DNA of 39,938 bases from positions 1 to 39,938 of the forward strand of contig CANIID010000012.1 of NCBI GenBank assembly GCA_947467315.1, written 5' to 3'. Positions 24,204 through 32,096 of the stretch are shown here, piece after piece. The translations under genes and the position numbers were made by a program. This stretch comes from Betaproteobacteria bacterium (lineage in GTDB: Bacteria; Pseudomonadota; Gammaproteobacteria; Burkholderiales; SG8-41). Every line of letters begins with the position of its first letter. Position 1 is the first letter of the stretch. The notes under the pieces are model-generated. The model made no database searches. It worked only from the letters and a program-made list of their open reading frames with translations, and was not told the DNA's origin.

Positions 24204-24309
24204 TCTGGCGCAGGCCAGAATCCAGTAAGTAACATGATCCGAAGGATCTGACTTCAGTATGCTGCGCATCATTAACGAACTGGATTCTGGCCTGCGCCAG
24301 AATGACGGG
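24196..24309. repeat. REPIN-like paired palindromic repeat, 114 bp
   Basis: Perfect inverted arms of 30 nt (24196-24225 and 24280-24309) flank 54 bp. The arm core is ATTCTGGC-GCAG-GCCAGAAT, with the same loop as the solo palindrome at 7541 and a different loop from the pair at 10669. The internal sequence is unrelated to that of the 10669 pair. It sits between the receptor 12 gene, whose 5' end it enters, and the stop of the alpha/beta hydrolase gene. Confidence 0.87.
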
Positions 24310-24346
24310 GCGAGATGGTCACTGACGGGGCGGAGTAGTCACGCGA

Positions 24347-25135
24347 TCAGCGATGCTGGTTCAGAAAATTGAGCGTGGCGCGCGCGCTGTTGTCCGGATC
24401 GGCACCCGCCGCGTGATAGCCATCCGTCGGCATTATTTTGAGTTCGAGATTTTTGATGTGCTGGCGATAAGCCTCGACTTCCGCTTTGTCGCGGTAGGGC
24501 GATTCGGTGGTCAGCACCAGCACCGGGCAGGTGATGTGTTCGAGGTCGGGCCGCACGTCGATGCTGCTCACCCACTTGAGGTACGCCTGCATTGTCGTCA
24601 GCGACGTGCTGCCCATGAGATCGACCCACCAGTCGATGCCGCGCTCCGGCATTTGGGTACCGAGGCGGCTGCGCATGGTGCTGCGCACCCAACTGCGCAT
24701 GCCTTGATGGGCCATGTGATCGACCCAGCCCTTGGCCTTGGGCGGCAATATCGGTGTTGAACACAGCGTGATCGTTTTCACCAGATCGGGCCGCGTCGCC
24801 GCCAGCTTGATGACATTGATGCCGCCGCTTTTGCCGCCGATGACATGCACCGGCGCATCCGACAATTGATTGATCACGCGCACAAAATCATCGACGAACA
24901 ACTCGGTGGTGTATTCAAAACCCTCCGGCACCGCGCCGGTTCTTCCAAAACCGCGTTGATCGATGCGGATCAAACGGTAGTAACGCGACAGATGCGGCAT
25001 CCAAGGCCGCCATGCGTCGGTATTCTCGTTCGCGCCATGCACAAACAGGACGGTGTCGGGCTTCGCCCAAGGGTCGGTGTAGTCATCGACGGTGTAATAG
25101 AGTTTTAAATCCGGCGGCAGATCGAGATACGGCAT
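24347..25135 (-). CDS. Alpha/beta hydrolase
   Basis: 262 aa. The start was chosen at the ATG preceded by AGGAAGAG; a longer frame continues upstream into arginine-rich non-coding sequence. The fold is shown by FVHGANENTDAW (oxyanion loop, 32-42), RIDQRGFGRTG, and the nucleophile elbow IGGKSGG with Ser103. A late DGYHAAGADPDN carries the probable catalytic His. The acidic partner is likely in LVLTTESPYRDK. The closest functional type is C-C bond or ester hydrolases of aromatic catabolism. The gene is the third of a minus-strand run after a LigB-type dioxygenase and a zinc-ribbon protein. Hydrolysis of the ring-cleavage product is the natural inference. Confidence 0.9.
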   Translation of the reverse strand: MPYLDLPPDLKLYYTVDDYTDPWAKPDTVLFVHGANENTDAWRPWMPHLSRYYRLIRIDQRGFGRTGAVPEGFEYTTELFVDDFVRVINQLSDAPVHVIGGKSGGINVIKLAATRPDLVKTITLCSTPILPPKAKGWVDHMAHQGMRSWVRSTMRSRLGTQMPERGIDWWVDLMGSTSLTTMQAYLKWVSSIDVRPDLEHITCPVLVLTTESPYRDKAEVEAYRQHIKNLELKIMPTDGYHAAGADPDNSARATLNFLNQHR

Positions 25136-25175
25136 GGCTCTTCCTAAAACACGATTGAATGGATTAAACGGCGAA

Positions 25176-25937
25176 TTACTTGCGAAACGCCTTGACCATC
25201 GCGGAAATACCACTGAGCACCAGATCTGTCGTTTGTGCCCATGAGTCGGTGTCGGGCGCCTTCGCAAGACGACGTTCGCGCGCGCGGGCGCGCGCCGGAT
25301 CATCCAGCAGCGCCTCCTTCATTGCAACGGCAATACGCACAGGATCCTTGCCGCGCGCCTTGCGCTCGGCAAGCGCCTCTAGGGTTTTCTCCACCGCCCG
25401 CGCGTCAAGCACCGACAGCGGCGCGCGGCAGTGCCCGCAGGCCGTATCCTGCGTGATATCGATCGGCCCACCGCATCCGGAGCAACGCACTTCGGCCAAA
25501 CGCTCCTTGATCGAACTCAGCTCGCGCAGGGTAAGGTTACGCACGAATTCTTTCTCGCGCAAAAAATGGAAGAACGACGTCAGTCTGCCGTGGTTCTGGA
25601 CGCAGCGGTGATAGCTCACGGGACCACTCTTCACAATGTCGTTGGTCAGCTTCAGTGTTTGCTTGCAACGCGGGCACGCCATGCGCTCGGGCAGCGCATG
25701 GCGCACGTCGGCGCGATGCACATGGATTTTTTTGAACAACTCGATCACACCGCCCGGCGCGAGCTGCGCGCTCTCCAGACTGTCGAACCAGATGACGCAG
25801 CAGGGATAACAGATTTCCACCCCCACCTCGCCACCCGTGAGGTTCTCGAAATGTTCCTGCTGCATGCACGTGCCACAGCCAGGGCAGGCGGGCCCGGCTG
25901 CAATCTGTATATCGTTGGAAGGTGTCATGCGTGCCAT
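25176..25937 (-). CDS. Multi-zinc-ribbon protein of unknown function
   Basis: 253 aa with three cysteine clusters. The first is C18/C21/C24 with C43/C46/C47; this half resembles the TFIIB-type zinc-ribbon proteins, in which CPxC and YPCCVIWFD recur. The second is C88/C91 with H110/C112 and H116. The third is C152/C155 with C167/C170 (CSGCGGPIDITQDTACGHC). An Arg/Ala-rich helical segment (RARARERRLAK) and a hydrophobic tail end (DLVLSGISAMVKAF) follow. It has no signal peptide. It lies between the LigB-type gene (31 nt) and the hydrolase gene (40 nt) and is probably co-transcribed. Metal delivery, nucleic-acid binding or a scaffold role are possible; none is shown. Confidence 0.82.
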   Translation of the reverse strand: MARMTPSNDIQIAAGPACPGCGTCMQQEHFENLTGGEVGVEICYPCCVIWFDSLESAQLAPGGVIELFKKIHVHRADVRHALPERMACPRCKQTLKLTNDIVKSGPVSYHRCVQNHGRLTSFFHFLREKEFVRNLTLRELSSIKERLAEVRCSGCGGPIDITQDTACGHCRAPLSVLDARAVEKTLEALAERKARGKDPVRIAVAMKEALLDDPARARARERRLAKAPDTDSWAQTTDLVLSGISAMVKAFRK

Positions 25938-25968
25938 TGCTCTCGTTAACTTCGCGTAAGGGCCGTTT

Positions 25969-27042
25969 TCACCGTGCCGGATAACTCGCGAAAATTTTGT
26001 TCGCCTGAAACAGATAGGTCTCGGCGTAGTCGTCGATCACCGGTTTGCGTCCTTGCGCTTCCATCGCGCCCGCGAGCAGCATCCAGTTCAGCACTTCGTG
26101 CTGACCGGCGGCTTCGAGTTGGGCCGTGGTGCGGCTACGCCAGTACGCGTAGTCGCCCGTCTTGAAAGCTTCGAGCAACTTGCGGTCGGATGCGTGATCG
26201 GGAATCATGCGCGCGGTGTTGGTCGATAGCGCCGCATGCGACCAGCTTGATGAGGCCATCAGCACCACGCGATACGGGGTGGCGGCGATGATGCCCGCGA
26301 GTTTCGCGCCGATGTCCATGCACAGCGCTGGCGACGGACCCGGCGGATCGGGAATCGCGGGCCGCGCCACATCACCCAGCAATCGCGCGCGGTGGCTGCC
26401 GCGTGAGTTGAGCACATCGCTGCCATAGCAATTCACATGAAACGGCACGATGGGGTGCGGAAACCCAACCCGGTCGTAATCCAGATACGCCAGCGTGTTG
26501 GTGAACGCGGTGGCGAGCACGCTCTGATGCAGCGTCTGGTACGCGTAAGGCATCAGCACGCCCTGCTGAATCAGCCCGGTGGTCAGTACTTTCGCGCCGT
26601 CGCGATGGCCGCGCAGCTTGAACGTCCAGTCGTTCGGCTCGCCCCATGCGTTGCCGGCCTCGGCGTAGCGCTTGCGGCTCCACGGCTGCGACTGAAAATC
26701 GTCGTCCAGCCCGAAAATGCAAAACGGCGGAATGATGTCTTCGCGAAAATTTTCGTATTGATCGTCGCCGAAAATCACGATGAAATCCGGCTTGAAGGCA
26801 TCGATCATACGGCGCTGCGCGCGAAAGTTTTCGATCAGGCGCGCGCGGTGTTTGCGTGACGACGTGGCCCCATCGTCGTCGCCGAACTCCGCGACCATCG
26901 CCGCCGGCCAATTCGCCGGATCGCGGTAACGCGGATCGGCATTCGGCGCGAGCAGCGCTTGCTTGAACATCGCCGCGCTGCCGGTGTCGGGCAAGGCCAG
27001 GGGCGGACTGTGGGTGGTGCCGATGCCGAGGATGTGTCCCAT
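25969..27042 (-). CDS. LigB-type class III extradiol ring-cleavage dioxygenase family protein
   Basis: 357 aa. The N-terminal GIGTTHSPPLALPD contains the typical His ligand H11. Other blocks of the LigB catalytic fold are DAFKPDFIVIFGDDQYENF near residue 85, the long HRDGAKVLTTGLIQQG region, PHPIVPFHVNCYGSD, and YRVVLMASSSWSHAALS near residue 260. LigB subunits bind Fe(II) and open catecholic rings between or beside the hydroxyls. No small LigA-type subunit gene was found next to it. It leads the run with the zinc-ribbon and hydrolase genes. Its start is 92 nt from the divergent receptor 13 gene. Confidence 0.9.
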   Translation of the reverse strand: MGHILGIGTTHSPPLALPDTGSAAMFKQALLAPNADPRYRDPANWPAAMVAEFGDDDGATSSRKHRARLIENFRAQRRMIDAFKPDFIVIFGDDQYENFREDIIPPFCIFGLDDDFQSQPWSRKRYAEAGNAWGEPNDWTFKLRGHRDGAKVLTTGLIQQGVLMPYAYQTLHQSVLATAFTNTLAYLDYDRVGFPHPIVPFHVNCYGSDVLNSRGSHRARLLGDVARPAIPDPPGPSPALCMDIGAKLAGIIAATPYRVVLMASSSWSHAALSTNTARMIPDHASDRKLLEAFKTGDYAYWRSRTTAQLEAAGQHEVLNWMLLAGAMEAQGRKPVIDDYAETYLFQANKIFASYPAR

Positions 27043-27134
27043 GATTAGGTGCGGTGCGTACTGTGATTAGCGCGGTTATGATTCATACTGGCATGGTAAA
27101 CCAACACCACCCCCGCTGCGATTCACAATCCAAT

Positions 27135-28109
27135 ATGCGTCCTGTCCTGGCCATCATGGCTCTGTTTTTTGCGGCAACGCTGGCCACCAGCGCCCGTGCG
27201 CAAGCCGAGCCCTACCCCACGCGCCCCGTGCGCTTTATCGTGCCCTCCACCCCCGCCGGCCCCACCGATATCCTCGTGCGGCTGCTCGCCGAAAACCTCA
27301 CCAAATCGCTGCGCCAGCAGTTCATCGTCGATAACCGTCCCGGCGCGGCGGGGCGCATCGGGCTCGACACCGTGGCTAAGGCCGCGCCGGACGGCTACAC
27401 CCTGTTTCTCGGTTCGCAGGGCAATCTGACGGTCAGCCCGTTTTTGTATCGCAAGCTGCCTTACGACACCGAGCGCGACTTCGCACCCATCGTGCTCGCC
27501 ACGCGCGTGCGCTACCTGCTGCTCGCGCACCCCGCCGTGCCGGCGAACAACCTCAAGGATTTGCTCGCGCAGATGCGCGCCAAACCGGGACAGATGAACT
27601 ACGCCTCCATCGGCGTGGGCAGCAGCAGCCACCTCGCAGGTGAATTATTCAAAAAAGCGGCGAACGTGTCGCTGCTGCACGTGCCCTACAAAGGCGCCGC
27701 GCCCGCGCTCACCGATCTGGTCGGCGGGCAGGTGCAGCTTCTATTTGCATCACCGTTGGCCGCCTCTCCGTATATCAACGGCGGTCGCATCAAGGCCATC
27801 GCGATAGCCGCGCCCACGCGCACGCCGCTGCTGCCGGATGTCGCGACATTTGATGAATCCGGATTGCCTGGATTCGAAGCGTCTACCTGGTTCGGCGTGA
27901 TGACCCGCAGTGGGGTGCCCAAAGCGGTTATCGCGACGCTGAATGAATCCATCAATCGCATACTGCGCATGGAGGATGTGCGCACCCGGCTGGCGGCGCT
28001 CGATGCCGAGCCGGCAGGCGGAACCAGCAAAGCGTTTGCCGACTTCCTGATATCCGAGCGCGTGAAATGGGGGGCGGTGGTGAAAGACGCGGGGATCAAG
28101 CCGGAGTAG
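27135..28109 (+). CDS. Bug-family receptor 13
   Basis: 324 aa. The start at 27135 was chosen because it directly opens a classical signal peptide (MRPVLAIMALFFAATL to ARAQ). Upstream in-frame starts add a polar, His-rich segment. No convincing ribosome site is visible for any of them. The core is YPTRPVRFIVPSTPAGPTD (TPAG instead of PPGG). APDGYTLFLGSQGNLTVSPFLY, SSSHLAGELFKK and HVPYKGAAPAL follow. It is divergent from the LigB-led run, so its ligand may be the substrate of that pathway. 126 nt without a gene separate it from the ModA-like gene. Confidence 0.93.
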   Translation: MRPVLAIMALFFAATLATSARAQAEPYPTRPVRFIVPSTPAGPTDILVRLLAENLTKSLRQQFIVDNRPGAAGRIGLDTVAKAAPDGYTLFLGSQGNLTVSPFLYRKLPYDTERDFAPIVLATRVRYLLLAHPAVPANNLKDLLAQMRAKPGQMNYASIGVGSSSHLAGELFKKAANVSLLHVPYKGAAPALTDLVGGQVQLLFASPLAASPYINGGRIKAIAIAAPTRTPLLPDVATFDESGLPGFEASTWFGVMTRSGVPKAVIATLNESINRILRMEDVRTRLAALDAEPAGGTSKAFADFLISERVKWGAVVKDAGIKPE

Positions 28110-28235
28110 GTGGTTCGACGCGGCAACAGCCGCATCGCAAGGTGCAAAGCAGATGTAGAGCCGTGTATATTTAATGGAGCGCGGACAGGGCCATAATTCG
28201 AGAGCGAATTTACACACTTTCAGGAAGCCATCAAA

Positions 28236-28994
28236 ATGAATACTCGCGCACTTAAAACTGCCGTAGTCGCATGGGCACTGGTTCTGACACCGGTTGCCGT
28301 GCGGGCCGCGGACGTTACCGTCCTTATTTCCAATGCATTCACATCAGCATTGGACGAACTGGCGCCGCGCTTTGAAAAGATGTCGGGGCACAAACTGCGA
28401 ATCAGCTACGGCTCGACAGGGCCGCTGAAGTCGCGCATCGAAAAAGGCGGGGCTTTTGATTTGACCCTCATCGGTGATGCGGCGCTGGATGACCTGATCA
28501 AGCAGGGAAAGTTGTCTGCGCCGACGCGAGCGGTCATCGCGAGAGCAGGTTTGGGCGTGGCGATTCGCAAGGGCGCACCCAAGCCCGACCTCGCGACCAC
28601 AGATGCGTTCAAGCGCGCGCTCATCGCCGCAAAATCCATCGCGTATAACGAGCGGGGTCTGTCCGGAATCTATCTGAAGGGATTGTTTCAGCGTCTCGAA
28701 ATCGCTGAAATCCTGAAAGCAAAGACCAAGGATGCGGCAGGCGGCGAGACGGTAGCCAAGGGTGACGCCCAGATGGGCATCACGCAGATCAGCGAAATAT
28801 TGTCCGAGGCCGGCGCGGAGTTGGCGGGCTCGCTCCCTGCTGAAATTCAGAGCTACTCCGTTTTTGTCGCGGCAGTCAGTTCCGGCACCTCGCAGGCAGA
28901 TGCCGCCGCGGCGCTGATCAAATTTCTCGCGTTGCCGGATTCGGTGAGCGTGATGAAAACCAAGGGACTTGAGTCGGTGCCCGCCAGTCGATGA
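28236..28994 (+). CDS. ModA-like periplasmic substrate-binding protein
   Basis: 252 aa with signal peptide (MNTRALKTAVVAWALVLTPV to VRAAD). The mature sequence is type-2 binding fold: VTVLISNAFTSALDELAPRF, SYGSTGPLKSRIEKGGAFDL with the Ser/Gly-rich ligand loop, and FVAAVSSGTSQADAAAALIKFLA. The pattern AAGxTxxI(E)xGxxxD of molybdate binders appears here as YGSTGPLKSRIEKGGAFD. The downstream ModB/ModC of an ABC system is missing. The signal-less homologue at 11875 shares the layout. The ligand may be an oxyanion or small organic acid. CAGGAAG precedes the ATG at a somewhat long distance. Confidence 0.9.
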   Translation: MNTRALKTAVVAWALVLTPVAVRAADVTVLISNAFTSALDELAPRFEKMSGHKLRISYGSTGPLKSRIEKGGAFDLTLIGDAALDDLIKQGKLSAPTRAVIARAGLGVAIRKGAPKPDLATTDAFKRALIAAKSIAYNERGLSGIYLKGLFQRLEIAEILKAKTKDAAGGETVAKGDAQMGITQISEILSEAGAELAGSLPAEIQSYSVFVAAVSSGTSQADAAAALIKFLALPDSVSVMKTKGLESVPASR

Positions 28995-29044
28995 GCCTCC
29001 GCGTCGCCGCGGCACGGTCGTCTCGTCGAATCTGATTTTTCCGA

Positions 29045-30022
29045 TCACTCCGCCCGCATCCCGCGCTCCTTCACCACACGCGCCCAGCGCTCCACTTCTT
29101 TTCTCAGATGCTCGCTTGCGGCATCCGGTGTGCTCCCGACAATATCCAGCCCGCGATCCGCGAAGAGCTTGATCTGATCCTGCGAGGCCAGCGTTTTTTT
29201 CACTTGTTCATTGAGATGCATGACCACGGCGCGCGGGGTTTTTGCCGGCGCCAGCAACGCAAACCACGTGACGAATTCGTAGCCTGCGATACCGCTTTCA
29301 TTCACCGTGGGCATTTGCGGAAACGCGGGCGAACGTTTCAGACTGGTCACCGCGATGCCGCGCAGTTTGTTCGCGCGCACGAAAGCAGAGGTCTCGGCGA
29401 TGTTGGTAAACGTGGCGCTGACTTCACCACTCATCGCGGCGATCAATCCCGGCCCACCGCCCTTGAAATGCACGGCGACGAGACTGGTCTTGCCAAGATA
29501 ATTAAACAGCTCGCCGGCGATGTGCGGATTGGTGCCGATGCCCGCCGAGGCGTAGTTGATCTGGCCGGGGCGCGATTTGGCGAGCGCGAGTAAATCCTTG
29601 ATAGTGTTCACCGGCACCGACGGATGCACCGTCACCACTGACGGCGACGATGACACGATGCTCACCGGCGCAAAATCATTGATCGGGTGATACGGCACCC
29701 GCGCAAAAATATTCGGGTTCACCACAAACGGCAAGGTGTTCATCAACAGCGTGTGGCCATCGGGCGCGGCGCGCGCCACCATTTCGCTGCCGATGTTGCC
29801 CGACGCGCCAGCGCGGTTGTCGACAATTACAGTCTGACCGATCCCTTCACTCAGCTTCGGCGCAATCAGGCGTGAGATCAGATCGACACTGCCGCCAGGC
29901 GCGAACGGCACCACAATACGAATGGGTTTGGTCGGATACGCATCGGTCTGGGCTGCGGCAAGGTTCGGAAGCGCGCTCGGCACCAGCAAGGCGAAACAAA
30001 ATAAGTATTTGTTTTTAAACAT
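29045..30022 (-). CDS. Bug-family receptor 14
   Basis: 325 aa. The signal peptide starts MFKNKYLFCF, encoded by the 22-bp AT-rich element (29999-30020), and ends NLAAAQ. The core is YPTKPIRIVVPFAPGGSVD. The DGYTLL block reads DGHTLLMN, and HVPYKG is changed to VAVHFKGGG; other blocks are normal. The His in the first block is also found in receptor 15. No Shine-Dalgarno sequence is seen. It converges on the ModA-like gene with a 50-nt gap. Upstream lie 328 nt without a gene. Confidence 0.94.
   Translation of the reverse strand: MFKNKYLFCFALLVPSALPNLAAAQTDAYPTKPIRIVVPFAPGGSVDLISRLIAPKLSEGIGQTVIVDNRAGASGNIGSEMVARAAPDGHTLLMNTLPFVVNPNIFARVPYHPINDFAPVSIVSSSPSVVTVHPSVPVNTIKDLLALAKSRPGQINYASAGIGTNPHIAGELFNYLGKTSLVAVHFKGGGPGLIAAMSGEVSATFTNIAETSAFVRANKLRGIAVTSLKRSPAFPQMPTVNESGIAGYEFVTWFALLAPAKTPRAVVMHLNEQVKKTLASQDQIKLFADRGLDIVGSTPDAASEHLRKEVERWARVVKERGMRAE
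29999..30020 (+). promoter_or_regulatory. 22-bp AT-rich element, copy d
   Basis: The plus strand reads AATAAGTATTTGTTTTTAAA within the site. It covers the first codons of the minus-strand Bug gene (ATG TTT AAA AAC AAA TAC), in the same opposed orientation as copy c. Confidence 0.5.
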
Positions 30023-30350
30023 AAATTTATTCCATTGCTATCGTGTTCTCGGCCTGTTCGGGCGAACAGCGCCGCAATCATACGCCGTGTGCGCAGGCAT
30101 GGCGGGGAACATTGTCGCAGCCAGACGTTCGCGCAGCGTGCCCGCTCCCTACAACGGCACTGGGCTCGCAATGCGCGGACCAATCGCCGGACAATTACAA
30201 GTGAGATTATTCAGTTTGATGACCGGCATGCCCGTACAATCCAGGGGGCCGTTTCCAGAAATGATGCGCAAGACGCGCGTTACGGCGAATTGAACTCCGA
30301 AACCGCCCACGTGTCTCTCATAGGAGAACCCTGCATTAAGGACAGCACGC
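30023..30350. other. 328-nt intergenic region
   Basis: No gene is supported here. It separates divergent genes: receptor 14 to the left and a small lipoprotein to the right. CTGTTCG-GG-CGAACAG at 30054-30069 is a perfect 16-nt palindrome 31 nt upstream of the receptor start and could be an operator. Its CTG-N10-CAG spacing recalls LexA boxes, but the GC-rich centre does not fit. TAGGAGAACC near 30322 and AAGGACAG near 30337 precede the lipoprotein; the latter fits as its ribosome site. Confidence 0.45.
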
Positions 30351-30548
30351 ATGAACAAACCTAAATCAGTTGTCGCCGTTGCCATGGCGTGCGCGATCAC
30401 GCAGCTCACCGCCTGCTCAGCCATCGTCGCCGTGGGTGACGCTGCGATCACGGTGGGCGCAACCGCGGTGAAGGTCACCGCCAAGGCGGTTGGCGTGGTA
30501 GCCGATGCGGTGATCCCCAGTTCCGACAAAAAGAAAGAGGACAAGTAG
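30351..30548 (+). CDS. Small lipoprotein
   Basis: 65 aa with lipobox LTAC (C22) after a short signal (MNKPKSVVAVAMACAITQ). The mature part is Ala/Val-rich (SAIVAVGDAAITVGATAVKV) and ends in a charged tail (SSDKKKEDK). This pattern fits a family of short proteobacterial lipoproteins with repeated AxxVxAxAVK units and unknown role. AAGGACAG lies upstream of the ATG. A hairpin and a REP-type repeat follow the stop. It stands alone between divergent and convergent neighbours. Confidence 0.82.
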   Translation: MNKPKSVVAVAMACAITQLTACSAIVAVGDAAITVGATAVKVTAKAVGVVADAVIPSSDKKKEDK

Positions 30549-30551
30549 GCA

Positions 30552-30576
30552 ACGGTTGCGACAACGTAGCAACCGT
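30552..30576 (+). terminator. Hairpin after lipoprotein gene
   Basis: ACGGTTGC and GCAACCGT form a perfect 8-bp stem with a 9-nt loop, starting 4 nt past the stop at 30548. No U-run follows. Termination is inferred from position. Confidence 0.5.
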
Positions 30577-30608
30577 AGGATGGGTGGAGCGCAGCGCAAC
30601 CCATCACC
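30576..30608. repeat. Dispersed proteobacterial REP-type repeat
   Basis: GTAGGATGGGTGGAGCGCAG followed by CGCAACCCATC. The arms GATGGGT (30579-30585) and ACCCATC (30599-30605) pair. I recognise this from memory as a widespread intergenic repeat in many proteobacterial genomes. It occurs once here. Confidence 0.6.
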
Positions 30609-30656
30609 ATCGGCATATCACGACCGAAGGCGATGGATTTCACCCACCCCGCAAAA

Positions 30657-31907
30657 TCAGATATTCATTTCCAGAATATACAAACCACCGGTAAACCGAT
30701 CCACCGTGTAAACCAGGTTGCGGTCATCGACATACACGTCGTTGATCTGCACTGATCCCTTGGGGGAGAGCGCGGGCGCGCCCGGCACGTAGTAGGCCAC
30801 TTCCTGCGGCTGATACGGATTCTTCACGTCATACACACGCAAGCCGCCGTTGAAGAAGGTGGCGAGAATAATTTCGTCCGAGCGCCAGGCCACGTCCATC
30901 GGATAGTTTTCATACAGGTTGTGCGAGCCGTAGCGTCCGCCGCGCTTGGTGAATATTTCGGCGGGCGGCAGCGGAAACGTGGAGATCGGCACCAGGTTGG
31001 TTTCGTCGGCCATGTTGACCACCCAGGTCATCTTCGGCCAATCTTTGCCGTCGTCCTGCGTGCATTCGTCGGTGACAATCAACAGGTCTTTCGAGAACAG
31101 CGGCATCGCGGTGTGGGTAAAGCCGTTCATCGGCGGCGAGTAGTTGTAGTTGGTCACCAGTTTCGGATTGGACTTGTCCTTGATATCCAGAATCACGATG
31201 CCGCCGTCGAGATAGCCGAGATAGGCGCGATCCGGGCGCTGCGGATACCACTGCGTGTTGTGCGGACGGTAGCCGTTGTCGAATTTCGGATGGCGCTTTA
31301 ACGGCGGCTCTTTGTCCTTGACGCTTTGCCCCGGAAACCACCAGCGGCCCGCCTCGACCGGCTTGGACGGATTACGCACGTCGATGATGCGATAAATCTG
31401 GTGATCGTTCGGATTGCGCGGCTCGAAGTCAGGCGCGCCGGACGACATATGCACATACTCGTTATCCACACACCACACGCAATGCACGCCCAGCGAGTGT
31501 GGGCCGGAGGCATCAAAGTGCGAAATCTTGACCGGCTTTTCGGGCGTGCTGATGTCCCAGATATCAAAACCCGCCGGGGTCATGCCGCGATCACCGCGTA
31601 TCTGGTGCGCCACATACAAACGGTCGCCGCACACTTCAAGCGAGTTTGAGCGCATCTTGTGATGCGGCAACTCGGTTTGGATGATGACTTTCGGCTTCAA
31701 CGGATCGGTCACATCCACACCGGTGAAATTTTTCGGCGCGGCCTCGTGGCCCAGCCACATGATGCGGCGGCCGTCTTTGGTTTTTTGCATGCCCATGCCT
31801 TCGCCCACACCGCCAAAACCATCCAGCGTGTTGTGCGACAGCAATTTGAAATTGTACGAAAGCGTTTGCGATGCGTTAGTGCCTGACGCGATGGGGGCTT
31901 GTGCCAT
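30657..31907 (-). CDS. LVIVD-repeat protein (putative beta-propeller)
   Basis: 416 aa. Repeated units of the form FDIWDISTPEKPVKISHFD, YRIIDVRNPSKPVEAGRWW, IVILDIKDKSNPKLVTNYNY and LRVYDVKNPYQPQEVAYYVPG mark it as an LVIVD-repeat protein, which folds as a propeller. CVWCVDNEYVHMSS contains a CxxC at about residues 149-152. No signal peptide is present even though many relatives are exported. AAGGAAAAAC precedes the ATG. An AT-rich element lies 34 nt upstream of the start. The role is unknown; proteins of this type accompany aromatic-acid catabolic clusters, which fits here as context only. Confidence 0.9.
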   Translation of the reverse strand: MAQAPIASGTNASQTLSYNFKLLSHNTLDGFGGVGEGMGMQKTKDGRRIMWLGHEAAPKNFTGVDVTDPLKPKVIIQTELPHHKMRSNSLEVCGDRLYVAHQIRGDRGMTPAGFDIWDISTPEKPVKISHFDASGPHSLGVHCVWCVDNEYVHMSSGAPDFEPRNPNDHQIYRIIDVRNPSKPVEAGRWWFPGQSVKDKEPPLKRHPKFDNGYRPHNTQWYPQRPDRAYLGYLDGGIVILDIKDKSNPKLVTNYNYSPPMNGFTHTAMPLFSKDLLIVTDECTQDDGKDWPKMTWVVNMADETNLVPISTFPLPPAEIFTKRGGRYGSHNLYENYPMDVAWRSDEIILATFFNGGLRVYDVKNPYQPQEVAYYVPGAPALSPKGSVQINDVYVDDRNLVYTVDRFTGGLYILEMNI

Positions 31908-31941
31908 GTTTTTCCTTAATGAATCGTGAATAATGATTTTT

Positions 31942-31963
31942 ATATAACCAATTGTTTTTAAAC
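31942..31963 (+). promoter_or_regulatory. 22-bp AT-rich element, copy e
   Basis: The plus strand reads ATATAACCAATTGTTTTTAA within the site, matching the consensus. It lies in the divergent region between the LVIVD gene (34 nt from its start) and the metallo-hydrolase gene (133 nt from its start). Confidence 0.5.
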
Positions 31964-32096
31964 GCTATTTTTAGAAGGGCGGAAAACTGCTGTTTGTCGC
32001 GGCGCGCAGGCGTATGCTTCATCGCGCCGCACAGCGAACATTATAATCAACTGCGGCTTCCTCATTCGCAAGTCTCACAAACAACAGGAGTCCGCC

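Noticed and set aside
30054-30069. LexA box (CTG-N10-CAG)
   Set aside because: The spacing fits, but the centre is GC-rich and the downstream gene is a Bug receptor with no DNA-damage link. Reported only as a palindrome.
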